A stretch of 64,000 bases of DNA from Mariprofundus micogutta (GCF_001895085.1 NZ_BDFD01000008.1:1-64000); one strand, 5' to 3'. Shown: positions 28,299-37,310, numbered from the stretch's first letter. Translations and numbers: made by a program. Notes: generated from the sequence alone by a model not told the origin.

Positions 28299-29096
28299 TA
28301 AGATCCGACTCTCTTTTTCATAAGTTGCAAGGCGTTTGCGCCAACCGGGAAGCCAGCGGGCTTCGTGACGAGCCGGCGGCGACAGTGAAACGCGGCGGGT
28401 GAGCATCTGATCTGCAGATTGCGCAAATGCTTTAATTGCATCCAGCCCCGGCTGCTCACCGGACATGTTACCCAGCACCTGCAGTAATCCCCAGCCCATA
28501 CCCTGATAGCGCTCATTCAAAGCTATGCCTTCACCTTTGAAGTTCACATAATCCATCAGCACATACATACCCATCGGGGATTCTGCCACTCTCTCGAACT
28601 GGGCGCTTATATGTGCACGTGCAGCCTCTCCCAGTCCATGCAACAGTTTGGGCAGGCTGGCTGATAAACGCTGCTGCATAAATTCAGCCTGCAGTGGCTT
28701 TGTATCCCTCAGAAACTGACGCAGAACTTTCATATCCTGAGCATCAGATGCGGATAAAAACTGTGCGCGACTCTGCCACGGGTTAGGCTGCAAGGGATTC
28801 ATACTCAACCAGTCAGGTAAGTCCTCTCCCCGCAGAACCATAAACTGCATCAATGCAGGAAAGCTTTCCTGAAAGGATTTCTCTACCCCTGCCGGATACC
28901 AGATAAAATGGCCGATACCCAGAGAGGCAAACTCCTCACCTCTGTTCCACGAGGTCAGGCAGCTCTCTTTCGCCGCACACTCATTCTGGAAAACCAGCTC
29001 TGCGATCTGTTGCAGTTCGGCTTGAGAAATTTCTCGCGCCTGCGTCGACACTGCTGAGATCAGCAGTGCCAGAATCAGGATTAGATGTTTAACCAT
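28278..29096 (-). CDS. Secreted protein of unknown function with GIGH motif
   Basis: The 272-residue protein has a signal peptide ([17 protein letters not shown]). Notable mature segments are [35 protein letters not shown] and [22 protein letters not shown] Glu ahead of a GIGH motif recalls phage-type lysozymes (E, then D/T, then GIGHL), so a wall-active or lysozyme-like fold is conceivable. This is pattern inference only. I do not recognise the family with certainty. It overlaps trmFO's end by 16 bp on the same strand and the hda-like gene's end on the other strand. Confidence 0.7.
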   Translation of the reverse strand: MVKHLILILALLISAVSTQAREISQAELQQIAELVFQNECAAKESCLTSWNRGEEFASLGIGHFIWYPAGVEKSFQESFPALMQFMVLRGEDLPDWLSMNPLQPNPWQSRAQFLSASDAQDMKVLRQFLRDTKPLQAEFMQQRLSASLPKLLHGLGEAARAHISAQFERVAESPMGMYVLMDYVNFKGEGIALNERYQGMGWGLLQVLGNMSGEQPGLDAIKAFAQSADQMLTRRVSLSPPARHEARWLPGWRKRLATYEKESRILLNKSGL

Positions 29097-30430
29097 TCAT
29101 CCAGTGCTTCAAGGGCACGGTCGGAAACGGAACGTCTGCGTTCAGCTCTTGAGAAGCGACGTTTACCTTCGCGTTTCTTACCCGGTGGTAGCAGCCCGAA
29201 ATTGATATTCATCGGCTGAAAATCTGATGTTCGGCTCTGCGAAATATGAGCCAGAAGTGCACCATGAGCTGTATTCTCCGGTGGAGCTTCCGGTGTCTCG
29301 CCTTTCGCCATCGCGGCAAGGAAACGTCCTGCCATCAGTCCCATGGAAGCCGATTCAACATAACCTTCCACACCGGTAATCTGGCCGGCAAATAAAACTC
29401 GCGGGTCTGACTTCAATCTTAGTGTTCCATCAAGCAGATCAGGAGATTTGATAAAGGTGTTCCGATGCAGGGAACCGAGCCGGAAGAATTCGGCATTCTC
29501 CAGACCGGGAATCATGCTGAATACACGCTTCTGCTCACCATACGTCATTTTGGTCTGGAATCCGACCATATTCAGCAATGAGCCCATGCGATTATCACGA
29601 CGCATCTGCACCACAGCATAAGCTTTCTCTCCAGTCTCCGGATGATCCAGACCGACAGGTTTCATCGGCCCGAAACGTGGCGTATCTTCACCACGCTCAG
29701 CCATCTCCTCAATCGGCATACAACCTTCGAAAAAGGGAATATCTTCAAACTCCTTGAATGCGACCTTCTCAGCATCCACCAGCTCTTTAATAAAAGCCTT
29801 ATACTGCCCGGCATCCATAGGGCAGTTGAGATAATCACCGGCCTCACCCTCTTCTACATTTTTATCATAGCGGTTTTTCCAGTAACAGATATCCATATTG
29901 ATCGTTTCGGCATCAAGCACCGGCGCAATGGCATCGAAAAAGCAGAGGCGGTCTTCACCTGTCAGCTCCTGGATCTGTTCATACAGGGCATCCGAAGTGA
30001 GTGGCCCCGAAGCAATCAGCACCAGTCCCTCGGTCGGAATTTCAGTAACTTCGCCTTCAATAAATTCTATCAGAGGTTCAGCCTTCAGTGCCGCCGTCAC
30101 CATGCTGGAAAACTGCTCACGATCTACGGCTAAAGCAGTGCCTGCAGGAATACGCGCCTGATCACCGCAGTTCATAATCAGCGAATCCATGCGACGCATC
30201 TCTTCATGTAGCAATCCCACTGCATTTTCCAGATGATCGGCACGAAAAGTATTGGAGCAGACCAGTTCGGCACAATTGCCCGTATTATGCGCTGGAGTCA
30301 TTTTAACCGGCCGCATTTCATGCAAGCGCACAGGCACACCGCGTTTGGCCAGTTGCCATGCTGCTTCGGAACCGGCCAGCCCAGCACCGATAATAGTAAC
30401 TGTTTGAGTTGTGGAAGAGGTATCATTCAT
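29081..30430 (-). CDS. trmFO: Methylenetetrahydrofolate-tRNA-(uracil-5-)-methyltransferase
   Basis: TrmFO makes 5-methyluridine at tRNA position 54 using methylene-THF and FADH2, replacing the SAM-dependent TrmA. The 449-residue protein has the FAD motif [21 protein letters not shown], then [53 protein letters not shown] and NINFGLLPP, all characteristic. The ATG at 30430 was chosen as nearest the fold; one at 30451 is possible. It overlaps or abuts the end of nfo and has only a weak ribosome site. Confidence 0.95.
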   Translation of the reverse strand: MNDTSSTTQTVTIIGAGLAGSEAAWQLAKRGVPVRLHEMRPVKMTPAHNTGNCAELVCSNTFRADHLENAVGLLHEEMRRMDSLIMNCGDQARIPAGTALAVDREQFSSMVTAALKAEPLIEFIEGEVTEIPTEGLVLIASGPLTSDALYEQIQELTGEDRLCFFDAIAPVLDAETINMDICYWKNRYDKNVEEGEAGDYLNCPMDAGQYKAFIKELVDAEKVAFKEFEDIPFFEGCMPIEEMAERGEDTPRFGPMKPVGLDHPETGEKAYAVVQMRRDNRMGSLLNMVGFQTKMTYGEQKRVFSMIPGLENAEFFRLGSLHRNTFIKSPDLLDGTLRLKSDPRVLFAGQITGVEGYVESASMGLMAGRFLAAMAKGETPEAPPENTAHGALLAHISQSRTSDFQPMNINFGLLPPGKKREGKRRFSRAERRRSVSDRALEALDEWLNI

Positions 30431-30440
30431 GTCAGCGAAT

Positions 30441-31286
30441 CTATGCTTCAATCAGGGAATAAAGAAGCTGGATCTCTTCCGGCCAGATCGTTTCATCTAT
30501 CGTCTCCAGCACCATCGGAATATCATTGAAAGCATCATGATTCATAATAAAACGGAATACATCCAAACCCAACTCTCCCTGAGTTAATGAGTGGTGCCTG
30601 TCCACTCGCGATGCAAATGTTGCCTTCGAGCCGTTCAGATGCATGCCGCGCAAATATTCAAAACCGACCAGCGCATCGAACGCACCAAATGTCCTCTCAC
30701 AATCTTCCATCGTGCGAAGATCGTAACCGGCAGTAAAGGTATGGCAGGTATCAATACATACACCAACGCGTGACTTGTCTTCGACACCTTCAATGATCGC
30801 AGCCAGGTGCTCAAAGCGGAAACCCAGATTACTGCCCTGACCACTGGTATTCTCAATCACTGCCGTGACACCTTCAGTCTGATCCAGTGTCCAGTTAATC
30901 GATTCTGCAACGCGTTTCAAACAATCGGCCTCATCTATCTTTTTCAGATGCGAGCCCGGATGAAAGTTCAACAGAGGCAGCCCCAATTGCTCACAGCGCT
31001 GCATCTCATCAAGAAATGCATGACGTGATTTGGTCAGAGGCTCTTCTTCAGGGTGACCCAGATTGATCAGATAGCTGTCATGCGGCAACACATGCTCCGG
31101 TTTGATATCCGCCTTATTCAGATTAGTCTTGAATGCAGAGATACTCTCCGCTGACAGTGGTCTCGCATTCCACTGACGTTGATTTTTGGTGAACAGTGCA
31201 AATGCCCGCGCCCCGATTTCCATAGCCCGTAGCGGTGCATTTTCAACGCCGCCTGCCGCACTGGTATGTGCTCCTACATATTTCAA
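30441..31286 (-). CDS. nfo: Endonuclease IV (AP endonuclease)
   Basis: Nfo cuts DNA at abasic sites during base excision repair. The 281-residue protein has the three-zinc active site spread over [65 protein letters not shown] and [12 protein letters not shown], all as in the family. The start is TTG at 31284-31286, preceded by GGGAG 8 bases upstream; no closer ATG fits. A perfect 13-bp inverted repeat lies 45 bp before the start. Confidence 0.96.
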   Translation of the reverse strand: MKYVGAHTSAAGGVENAPLRAMEIGARAFALFTKNQRQWNARPLSAESISAFKTNLNKADIKPEHVLPHDSYLINLGHPEEEPLTKSRHAFLDEMQRCEQLGLPLLNFHPGSHLKKIDEADCLKRVAESINWTLDQTEGVTAVIENTSGQGSNLGFRFEHLAAIIEGVEDKSRVGVCIDTCHTFTAGYDLRTMEDCERTFGAFDALVGFEYLRGMHLNGSKATFASRVDRHHSLTQGELGLDVFRFIMNHDAFNDIPMVLETIDETIWPEEIQLLYSLIEA

Positions 31287-31330
31287 TGTAATACTCCCTG
31301 ACTCGAACTCTGGCGAATCATAAGGAGCTG

Positions 31331-31359
31331 CTGATTTATTGCATCCTGCAATAAATCAG
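31331..31359. repeat. Perfect 13-bp inverted repeat upstream of nfo
   Basis: CTGATTTATTGCA (31331-31343) and TGCAATAAATCAG (31347-31359) are exact reverse complements separated by 3 bases. It sits 45 bp upstream of the nfo TTG start. The A/T-rich perfect arms look more like a dimeric regulator site or a cruciform than a terminator, as there is no T-run. The rest of the 196-bp gap holds a second hairpin at 31444-31465. Confidence 0.75.
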
Positions 31360-31443
31360 AACGCAAAGAATAAATCGTCGTTTTTCCTTTGCTTACAAAA
31401 TCAACGGCACACCATTAATTTTGGTGGCCGTCCATAACCACAC

Positions 31444-31465
31444 GGAATCGCCGCGAGGCGTTTCC
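31444..31465. repeat. Short hairpin with GCGA/TCGC loop after the PLP-enzyme gene
   Basis: GGAATCGCC (31444-31452) pairs with GGCGTTTCC (31457-31465) apart from one T-T mismatch, around a 4-base loop. It lies 18 bp beyond the stop of the 31483-32364 gene on its strand. It may mark the end of that transcript, but there is no following T-run. Confidence 0.4.
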
Positions 31466-31482
31466 CTAACGAAGCGGACGAT

Positions 31483-32364
31483 TTAGCACAGACCCTTGTG
31501 ATGGTAGCGATCAAGCATCGTTTCATTACCGATCAGTCCACCGCTGTGAACATATAACAAGGTACCTTCGATGCTTTCAACATGCTGCAGAAGGGTATGC
31601 CACATATGCGTTGCGTAGATCAGATCAAATTCAATGCCAGCATGTTTCAGTTCACGGTATATCTCGAAGAACTCTGCATAAGGTTTGGCAAAGTGATGTT
31701 TCTTTTCGTTCTGCAAAATACGCAGATTTACAGGCTTGGCTCCCAGAACCTCCATCTGTTGAATGAGATAAGCCTTATCACCAACTGAATGTGTAGTCAG
31801 CACAGCCACATCCGGCAGGGCTGCCGCGAGATAATAGGCTGTTGTGCCAGTGCCAGATGGTGTAACCACATTAAGTTTCTCGATCCTGTTTTTCAGCTGC
31901 CACTGGTGAATCTCTTTTGCCAGCTGATCAATGCCAGTCTGTGCCAATGCATCAGCGCCGCCCTGCGGTACAAACAGCGATGAATCTCCCGCCTTCGACT
32001 TCAGTAGCCCGACCTCTTTTTCATAATCGTCAGCTGTCACTTCATGCAACTGCATGCCCATCTCCAGTGCCATTTTCAGATTACCTGTCGGCTTTTTCTT
32101 AAGATATTGCGGAATCGGTTTAGACGTATAATGAAATTCCCATTCTTTTTTCTGACACAGTGCTGCAATGGAGAGCATGGCATTGGACTGTGTGCCACCG
32201 TAAGAAACGATTCTGTGATATGTTTCTGCAGGCGTCTGAATCAGGCTATACAGCTTGCGATATTTATTGCCGGAAAGAAGAGGGTCAATCAGATCATCGC
32301 GTTTGACATAATAGTGCCTGTCACGAAAAACAAAGCGGTCCACACGAGAACTTCCTTTTTTCAC
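31483..32364 (-). CDS. PLP-dependent deaminase, ACC deaminase / D-cysteine desulfhydrase family
   Basis: The 293-residue protein is a fold-type II PLP enzyme. It has YVKRDDLIDPLLSGNKYRKLYSL with the expected Schiff-base lysine, SYGGTQSNAMLSIAALCQKK, a phosphate-binding PSGTGTTAYYLAAAL loop and HSGGLIGNET near the C-terminus. Substrates in this family are D-cysteine, 1-aminocyclopropane-carboxylate or similar; the exact one cannot be read here. The start is GTG at 32362-32364, immediately after the cupin gene's TAA, so the two are coupled. Confidence 0.88.
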   Translation of the reverse strand: MKKGSSRVDRFVFRDRHYYVKRDDLIDPLLSGNKYRKLYSLIQTPAETYHRIVSYGGTQSNAMLSIAALCQKKEWEFHYTSKPIPQYLKKKPTGNLKMALEMGMQLHEVTADDYEKEVGLLKSKAGDSSLFVPQGGADALAQTGIDQLAKEIHQWQLKNRIEKLNVVTPSGTGTTAYYLAAALPDVAVLTTHSVGDKAYLIQQMEVLGAKPVNLRILQNEKKHHFAKPYAEFFEIYRELKHAGIEFDLIYATHMWHTLLQHVESIEGTLLYVHSGGLIGNETMLDRYHHKGLC

Positions 32365-32862
32365 TTAACGTGTCAGCCGTTTAATAATATTACTGTGCTG
32401 TGGATACAAGGCCTGTAACGCATCTCTTGAAGGCATTTCAAAGTCTGCAAAATCAAATCCGGGTGCAACTGTACAACCGACCAGAGCATAACCTCCGGAT
32501 GGCACGCTGGCTGCAAACCAGTCACCGGCCTCTACCACCTGCTGAAATGTTTCGCCTTGCTCCGAATTCCTTCCCAGCTTTTTCTCACAATAGTTACCGG
32601 CCCTGTCGATCACATGAACAGTCAAGCGGTCACCATCATGGAAGTGCCACAGTTCATCCTGTTTGATACGATGAAAGGCAGAGAAATCCTCACCGCTAAG
32701 CAGAAAATAGATACTTGTACAGAAAGCCCGCTCACCATCAAATCGCTCGGGCAAGCCGATCAAGGGAATACTTTCGTCAGAACGATAAACCTCTCTGTAC
32801 CAGCCGCCTTCCGGATGTTCCTGCAATGCCAGCGATTGAATTAAATCCTCAACTCTGTCCAT
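32365..32862 (-). CDS. DUF985-type cupin
   Basis: The 165-residue protein has the DUF985 (RmlC-like cupin) hallmarks: LIQSLALQEHPEGGWYREVYRS, ISI-like TSIYFLLSGEDFSAFHRIKQDELWHFHDGD, then a strand-rich core and GCTVAPGFDFADFEMPSRDAL. The family has a cupin barrel, and its function is unknown. Its ATG shares bases with the upstream stop (TGATGG), and the PLP-enzyme gene follows at once, so the three genes 32862-31483 form one operon. Confidence 0.88.
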   Translation of the reverse strand: MDRVEDLIQSLALQEHPEGGWYREVYRSDESIPLIGLPERFDGERAFCTSIYFLLSGEDFSAFHRIKQDELWHFHDGDRLTVHVIDRAGNYCEKKLGRNSEQGETFQQVVEAGDWFAASVPSGGYALVGCTVAPGFDFADFEMPSRDALQALYPQHSNIIKRLTR

Positions 32863-33245
32863 CAGACTTCAACCTTGTAGTTCAGTTTCGCCTCATCACC
32901 GGTGATGCCACGAAAGCCCCAGCAATGCGGAGGCTGCTCATGAATTGTAATTTCAATATCAACAGGAGAAATATCCAACTGCCTTTCGATCTCGCCGAAA
33001 AGTGACTTGATCAGCGCCTTCTGAGTTTCCTTCTTTCGTCCCTGCATCATATTGATCTCTATCACCGTATAAGCATCGCTTCGACCATCCGGATAATAGA
33101 AGTTCTCCTGATCAAGGGGCATAAACCGCTGCGCTCGCTTATCTTCAGGCAGGCCCAGAACATCCTGCATGCAGCCGTGAATAACATCCGACAATCTGAC
33201 TTTGATCGGGTTCAGTTTTTCTTTGATGCCATACACTACAATCAT
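32862..33245 (-). CDS. Tautomerase-superfamily-like protein
   Basis: The 127-residue protein matches the tautomerase_2 pattern (DVIHGCMQDVLGLPEDKRAQRFMPLDQENFYYP, VIEINMMQGRKKETQKALIKSLFGEIERQL, VEITIHEQPPHCWGFRG). Family enzymes use an N-terminal proline after Met removal, but here the sequence starts MIVVYG, so the catalytic Pro is absent. The ATG at 33245 was chosen because GGGAG lies 5 bases upstream; the frame is open to 33347. It may be catalytically inactive or work differently. It is divergent from the SIMPL-domain gene. Confidence 0.75.
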   Translation of the reverse strand: MIVVYGIKEKLNPIKVRLSDVIHGCMQDVLGLPEDKRAQRFMPLDQENFYYPDGRSDAYTVIEINMMQGRKKETQKALIKSLFGEIERQLDISPVDIEITIHEQPPHCWGFRGITGDEAKLNYKVEV

Positions 33246-33356
33246 GACGACTCCCATCTTTATCAGCTGATTACAGGCTTTGTTGAGCGGATACTTGAAC
33301 AGCAATCGTAATATTTCCAGCTTGCCGATCGGGCAATCCTGTTTCATAGTCTCATC

Positions 33357-34070
33357 ATGCGATATTTAATTGTTCTATCCCTGCTCTTTCTTAGCCCGTC
33401 AATAACGCAGGCTGAAACCAATCAGCCAACAGGTACGCGCATCAACCTCTCGGCCACAGCTGAGCAGTCTGTTAGCAATGATGAGATGATTGTTTATTAC
33501 CGCGTTGAAGAAAAAGGAAGTTCTGCAAAACAGCTTCGCCAGAAAGTTAATCAGATCACCGCCAGACTGGAGGCACGCCTGAAATCAGAAAAGGTACAGC
33601 ACAAAACCACTGGCCGCAGCTTTCGTCCACACTGGGAAAAAGGTGTATTCAATTTCCAGCGCTGGAATGCCTCCCAGAGTGGCCAAATCGTAACGCAGGA
33701 TCTGGACAACATCTCCAGTTGGCTGGGTGATATCGAAGCAATGGGTGTGAAACTGAATAATCTGAGCTTCCGTGTCAGCAGCAATAAAATGAGAGCCGTA
33801 CAGAATGAATTAAGGCTGCAAGCATTGAAGAAATTCCGTACTAAAGCAGCCTCGCTGAGTAAAGGCATTATGGCTAAAAGCTTTCGTATTATTCGTGTTC
33901 AAACTTCCGGTGCTTCACAGCCACGTTATGAGCGTGGGCCTGTCATGATGGCAGATATGGCAATGGCTAAAAGTGCTGCTGCTCCCGTGGTTACAGCCGG
34001 TGAGAGCCGATCCAAGGTCACCGTATCCGGAGAGATTGAAGTTCCATTTACCAATTTTCCCGTCCAATAA
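33357..34070 (+). CDS. SIMPL-domain (DUF541) periplasmic protein
   Basis: The 237-residue protein has a signal peptide (LIVLSLLFLSPSITQA) and a SIMPL/DUF541 domain: INLSATAEQSVSNDEMIVYYRVEEKGSSAKQLRQKVNQ, SQIVTQDLDNISSWLGDIEAMGVKLNNLSFRVS, and KVTVSGEIEVPF near the C-terminus. Family members (for example YggE) are periplasmic oligomers linked to oxidative-stress phenotypes, but the molecular role is unsettled. It stands alone before a TTG-started GGDEF gene 76 bp downstream. Confidence 0.88.
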   Translation: MRYLIVLSLLFLSPSITQAETNQPTGTRINLSATAEQSVSNDEMIVYYRVEEKGSSAKQLRQKVNQITARLEARLKSEKVQHKTTGRSFRPHWEKGVFNFQRWNASQSGQIVTQDLDNISSWLGDIEAMGVKLNNLSFRVSSNKMRAVQNELRLQALKKFRTKAASLSKGIMAKSFRIIRVQTSGASQPRYERGPVMMADMAMAKSAAAPVVTAGESRSKVTVSGEIEVPFTNFPVQ

Positions 34071-34146
34071 CTATGGTATAACTGTATCTGGCAAACAGAC
34101 CATGACCGGTTAAAGTAAGTTCCAGTTACATCTTACAGGAGCGGAT

Positions 34147-35490
34147 TTGGCGCAACACAACATACTCATTGTTGAAGATGAAAAAATGCTCAGAGAGATA
34201 TATGGTCAGCTCCTGGAACTGGAAGGACACACGGTTCATTCAGCTGAAGACTACGACCATGCTCTTGCACTCATTGATTCATCGATCGACCTTGCGCTAC
34301 TGGATATTCAACTCAGCGGCAGGTCCGGGCTTGATATACTAACTCATATTCGAACTCATTTTCCTGACTGTCCTGTCATTATGATGTCCGGATATGCCGA
34401 TAAAGCGACCGCCCTTCAAGCGCTGAGACAAGGAGCGGTCGAATACCTGGAAAAACCCGTCGCAGTCAGTGATCTGGTCAAAGCGATCAGACATTGGCTG
34501 AATTTTCGCACTGTTCAAAAGGAACATCATCGGCTACAGGACTTTGAAGCCATGTACAAACGGCTCAAACAACGTGAAGTCGAACTCCGTCTGACCAATG
34601 AACGATTAAGCTTTCTTCTGAAATCAACTGCTGCAGTGATCTACGCTTCTACTGTTTCCAATCAAGGCTCAACAACGTTCATTAGCGATAACATCGAGCA
34701 CTTATGTGGCCATGACTCGTCAGCATTTACAACAAGCCCGACATTCCGCCTGGACTGCGTTCACCCTGAAGATATTGGATATGTCAGAGATGAACTTCAA
34801 CGCACCCTCCAGCTTGGTAGCAATCGCTTTGAATACCGGTTCAAACATAAAAATGGCCACTATTTCTGGGTTGTAGAAGCCGTCCGGGTAGAGAAAAGTG
34901 ATGATGAGGAAGTTGAACTTCTGGGCTTCATCGTTGATATCACCGAACGCAAAGATAAAGAAGAAGAGATGAGACAACTTGCATACTCAGATCAACTTAC
35001 AGGGCTTCCAAATCGCAGTCTGTTTTATGATCGACTAAAGCAAGCTGTTTCACACTGCCAAAGAAGCGAGAAAACCATGGCCGTGTTATTCATGGACCTG
35101 GACTTTTTTAAGCCCATCAATGATCAACTGGGCCATGAATGGGGGGATAGAGCACTCAAAGAAGTCAGCAAGAGACTGCAGAGTTGTGTCCGTGAAACCG
35201 ACACAACAGCTCGCGTCGGAGGTGATGAATTCAGCATCATTCTGGTTGATATTTCCTGTGAACAGGAGGCTTGTCATATTGCCAATGTCATTATTAAGCG
35301 TATTCAACAACCTTTGATACTTAACAACAGCAGTCATGTACTTGGTATCAGCATCGGTATATGCATGGAATCAGATAAAGCTCGTGATGCTGACACATTT
35401 TTGCGACTGGCTGACAATGCAATGTATCAGGCGAAACAGTCAGGGAGAAACCGGTACTGCGTTTATCGCAGCCCCAACGACGGGGGCTGA
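34147..35490 (+). CDS. Response regulator with PAS and GGDEF domains (diguanylate cyclase)
   Basis: The 447-residue protein has a receiver at residues 4-120 (VEDEKML, LALLDIQLSGRSG with the phospho-Asp, YLEKPVAV). A coiled coil follows, then a PAS/PAC domain (about 155-270, ending GFIVDITERKDKEEEM) and a GGDEF domain (about 280-445). The active-site motif GGDEF is intact. RETD lies five residues before it, matching the product-inhibition I-site RxxD. It should make cyclic-di-GMP under phosphorelay control. The start is TTG with AGGAG 5 bases upstream. No EAL domain is present. Confidence 0.94.
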   Translation: MAQHNILIVEDEKMLREIYGQLLELEGHTVHSAEDYDHALALIDSSIDLALLDIQLSGRSGLDILTHIRTHFPDCPVIMMSGYADKATALQALRQGAVEYLEKPVAVSDLVKAIRHWLNFRTVQKEHHRLQDFEAMYKRLKQREVELRLTNERLSFLLKSTAAVIYASTVSNQGSTTFISDNIEHLCGHDSSAFTTSPTFRLDCVHPEDIGYVRDELQRTLQLGSNRFEYRFKHKNGHYFWVVEAVRVEKSDDEEVELLGFIVDITERKDKEEEMRQLAYSDQLTGLPNRSLFYDRLKQAVSHCQRSEKTMAVLFMDLDFFKPINDQLGHEWGDRALKEVSKRLQSCVRETDTTARVGGDEFSIILVDISCEQEACHIANVIIKRIQQPLILNNSSHVLGISIGICMESDKARDADTFLRLADNAMYQAKQSGRNRYCVYRSPNDGG

Positions 35491-35533
35491 TAATCAGATG
35501 CGACGTGAGAGCATTCTACCTGATTGGGTTTAT

Positions 35534-35582
35534 AAGGGTTACATGGATGCTCTAACCATTTCAGCGTATCCATGTAACCCTT
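35534..35582. terminator. Long inverted repeat at a convergent gene junction
   Basis: AAGGGTTACATGGAT (35534-35548) is the exact reverse complement of ATCCATGTAACCCTT (35568-35582), with a 19-base loop. It lies between the ends of the GGDEF gene and the convergent peptidyl-prolyl isomerase gene, 7 bp from the latter's stop. The place suggests a two-way transcript end, though neither side has a strong T-run. Confidence 0.55.
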
Positions 35583-35588
35583 GCTGAT

Positions 35589-35867
35589 TTATGAGCGGCT
35601 TGTAACTTCCAGAAGGTGATAACCGAACTGGGTCTGAACCGGTCCCTGTACGGTTCCGACTTCAGCAGAAAATACGACTTTATCGAATTCAGGAACCATC
35701 ATGCCAGGACCGAACTCACCGAGTTCACCACCATTCTGACCGGATGGGCAGCTGGAGTTATTGCGTGCGACTTCTGCGAAATCTTCACCGCCCTCGATGG
35801 CTGCTTTCAGTTCGTTACATTTTTCTTCACTATCCACCAGAATGTGGCGTGCTGTTGCTAGAGTCAT
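35589..35867 (-). CDS. Small parvulin-type peptidyl-prolyl isomerase
   Basis: The 92-residue protein is a single parvulin domain: TARHILVDSEEKCNELKAAIEGGEDFAEVARNNSSCPSGQNGGELGEFGPGMMVPEFDKVVFS and a C-terminal FGYHLLEVTSRS. This matches E. coli PpiC in size and pattern, including the histidines and the GGxLGxF segment. There is no signal peptide, so it is cytoplasmic. The ATG at 35867 follows GAGGTGTCC; the frame is open to 35984, but that extension has no family similarity. Confidence 0.92.
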   Translation of the reverse strand: MTLATARHILVDSEEKCNELKAAIEGGEDFAEVARNNSSCPSGQNGGELGEFGPGMMVPEFDKVVFSAEVGTVQGPVQTQFGYHLLEVTSRS

Positions 35868-35904
35868 AGGACACCTCGTTAATAATTTCGCGCACACTAG
35901 CAGT

Positions 35905-36333
35905 TTAAAAACCGCGTTCAAACTTGAGCAGTTTCTTTTTCCATTCCAGCCCGCAGGCAAAACCACCCAGACCGTCAGCTGCAATCACACGATGACAGGG
36001 AATCAGGATTGGCAACGGATTAGCACCAAGCGCCTGACCCATAGCTCTTGGCGAAGTATACAGCTCTTTGGCTATATCACCATAAGTGCGCACCTCGCCG
36101 GCGGGGATATTGACCAGTCCCTCTCGCATCTTTGCCTGAAAACCGGTGGCGGGCTTGGCCAGAGCAGGTAGTTCACGGCTCTCCGCATTAAAATAGGCAT
36201 CCAGCCATAGCGAAACCGGATTCTCATTTTCGCCTACTGCAGCCGCATGTTTATCCAGCCATACATGCAGGCATATTGCACCATCCCACTCATACGAGAT
36301 CGAACCAAGCGGGGAATCATAGAAATAGATCAT
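35905..36333 (-). CDS. ogt: Methylated-DNA-protein-cysteine methyltransferase
   Basis: This suicide enzyme removes alkyl groups from O6-alkylguanine. The 142-residue protein has the C-terminal active domain: IPAGEVRTYGDIAKELYTSPRAMGQALGANPLPILIPCHRVIAADG, with the acceptor Cys in PCHRV, then GGFACGLEWKKKLL. The N-terminal domain is short, as in Ogt. There is no AraC-like Ada domain. It is divergent from the membrane-protein gene at 36452. Confidence 0.93.
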   Translation of the reverse strand: MIYFYDSPLGSISYEWDGAICLHVWLDKHAAAVGENENPVSLWLDAYFNAESRELPALAKPATGFQAKMREGLVNIPAGEVRTYGDIAKELYTSPRAMGQALGANPLPILIPCHRVIAADGLGGFACGLEWKKKLLKFERGF

Positions 36334-36451
36334 GGCCGCGAATCTACCACACTAATTGCTGTTTTATGCTATCTCATTCAGGGCCTGATCACAGGACATA
36401 CGTCAAACGCCACATATATATTTTATGTGAACATACCCTAGTCTGAGCCCC

Positions 36452-36862
36452 ATGGATTGGGCGCTCTTTTTCTCAGCATTAATCTCTTCCACCCTGTTTC
36501 CGGGTGGTTCTGAAGCACTGCTTCTCTTACGTTTGAATGACGGCGGAGATGTTGTAACGCTTGTGTTGGTTGCAACAGCAGGAAACGTAACAGGCAGCCT
36601 GATAACTTACGCTATGGGTCGACTCGGCAATGAAGCCTTACACAAAAAGTGGCTGAGAATATCCGAACAACAGACTGAAAAAGCAGAGCGCTGGTTTGAA
36701 AAATACGGCAAAGCATCACTGCTGCTCGCATGGTTACCTGTCGTCGGTGATCCTATCTGCCTTGCCGCAGGCCTGATGCGCTGCGAACTGATCACATTTC
36801 TGATTCTGGTAACAATCGGCAAATTGCTTCGTTACTCCATACTCGCTGTACCATTTATCTGA
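36452..36862 (+). CDS. YqaA-family inner-membrane protein
   Basis: The 136-residue protein has about three to four hydrophobic segments and the YqaA/DedA-like pattern: STLFPGGSEALLL, TAGNVTGSLITYAMGRLG, an amphipathic stretch with AERWFEKYGKASLLLAWLPVVGDPICLAAGLMR. DedA-family proteins relate to membrane lipid or proton homeostasis; the small YqaA group is uncharacterised. The stop is 8 bp from the convergent gamma-glutamylcyclotransferase-like gene. Confidence 0.85.
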   Translation: MDWALFFSALISSTLFPGGSEALLLLRLNDGGDVVTLVLVATAGNVTGSLITYAMGRLGNEALHKKWLRISEQQTEKAERWFEKYGKASLLLAWLPVVGDPICLAAGLMRCELITFLILVTIGKLLRYSILAVPFI

Positions 36863-36869
36863 CAGTGGA

Positions 36870-37310
36870 TTAAATGCCGGCCTCACGACGAATTTCACGA
36901 ACGTATGCCTCAGGAAATCGATGCTCAATCAAGCCGTCGATAATAAAACTTACGTAGGATTCTGTTGGTGGATGGTTGGTAATCAGTTCGGACTGATAGG
37001 TAAAAGCACTCTTTTTCTCACCGTCAAAATCAAGCTCGACCTCAATGCGCCGATAGCCATTTTCAATCTGATCCAGCGGCTTGCAATGTTTGGCTTTGAT
37101 AGAAAACAGTACGCCATAAACCGCTGCTGCATCCTGTCGCATAATATTTGCCTTGGCCGTTCCATCACGCCCCAGCTTGTTACAACACCAGATGTAATCA
37201 TCCAGCCTGGCAGTACCAAGCACTTTTGCTGAAGAGATGCGCTCAATCAATCGTTTGCTCGACATGTTCGAGCCATAGGCAAAATAGAATTCTCGTTTGG
37301 ATAAAAACAT
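36870..37310 (-). CDS. Gamma-glutamylcyclotransferase-like protein
   Basis: The 146-residue protein has the family's YGSN motif near the N-terminus (EFYFAYGSNMSSKRLIERI), the region ANIMRQDAAAVYGVLFSI, and a buried acidic residue in DQIENGYRRIEVEL, in the place of the catalytic Glu. The family covers gamma-glutamylcyclotransferase and gamma-glutamylamine cyclotransferase. The exact substrate is unknown. It ends near the YqaA gene and begins 11 bp after the AEC transporter gene on the same strand. Confidence 0.85.
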   Translation of the reverse strand: MFLSKREFYFAYGSNMSSKRLIERISSAKVLGTARLDDYIWCCNKLGRDGTAKANIMRQDAAAVYGVLFSIKAKHCKPLDQIENGYRRIEVELDFDGEKKSAFTYQSELITNHPPTESYVSFIIDGLIEHRFPEAYVREIRREAGI

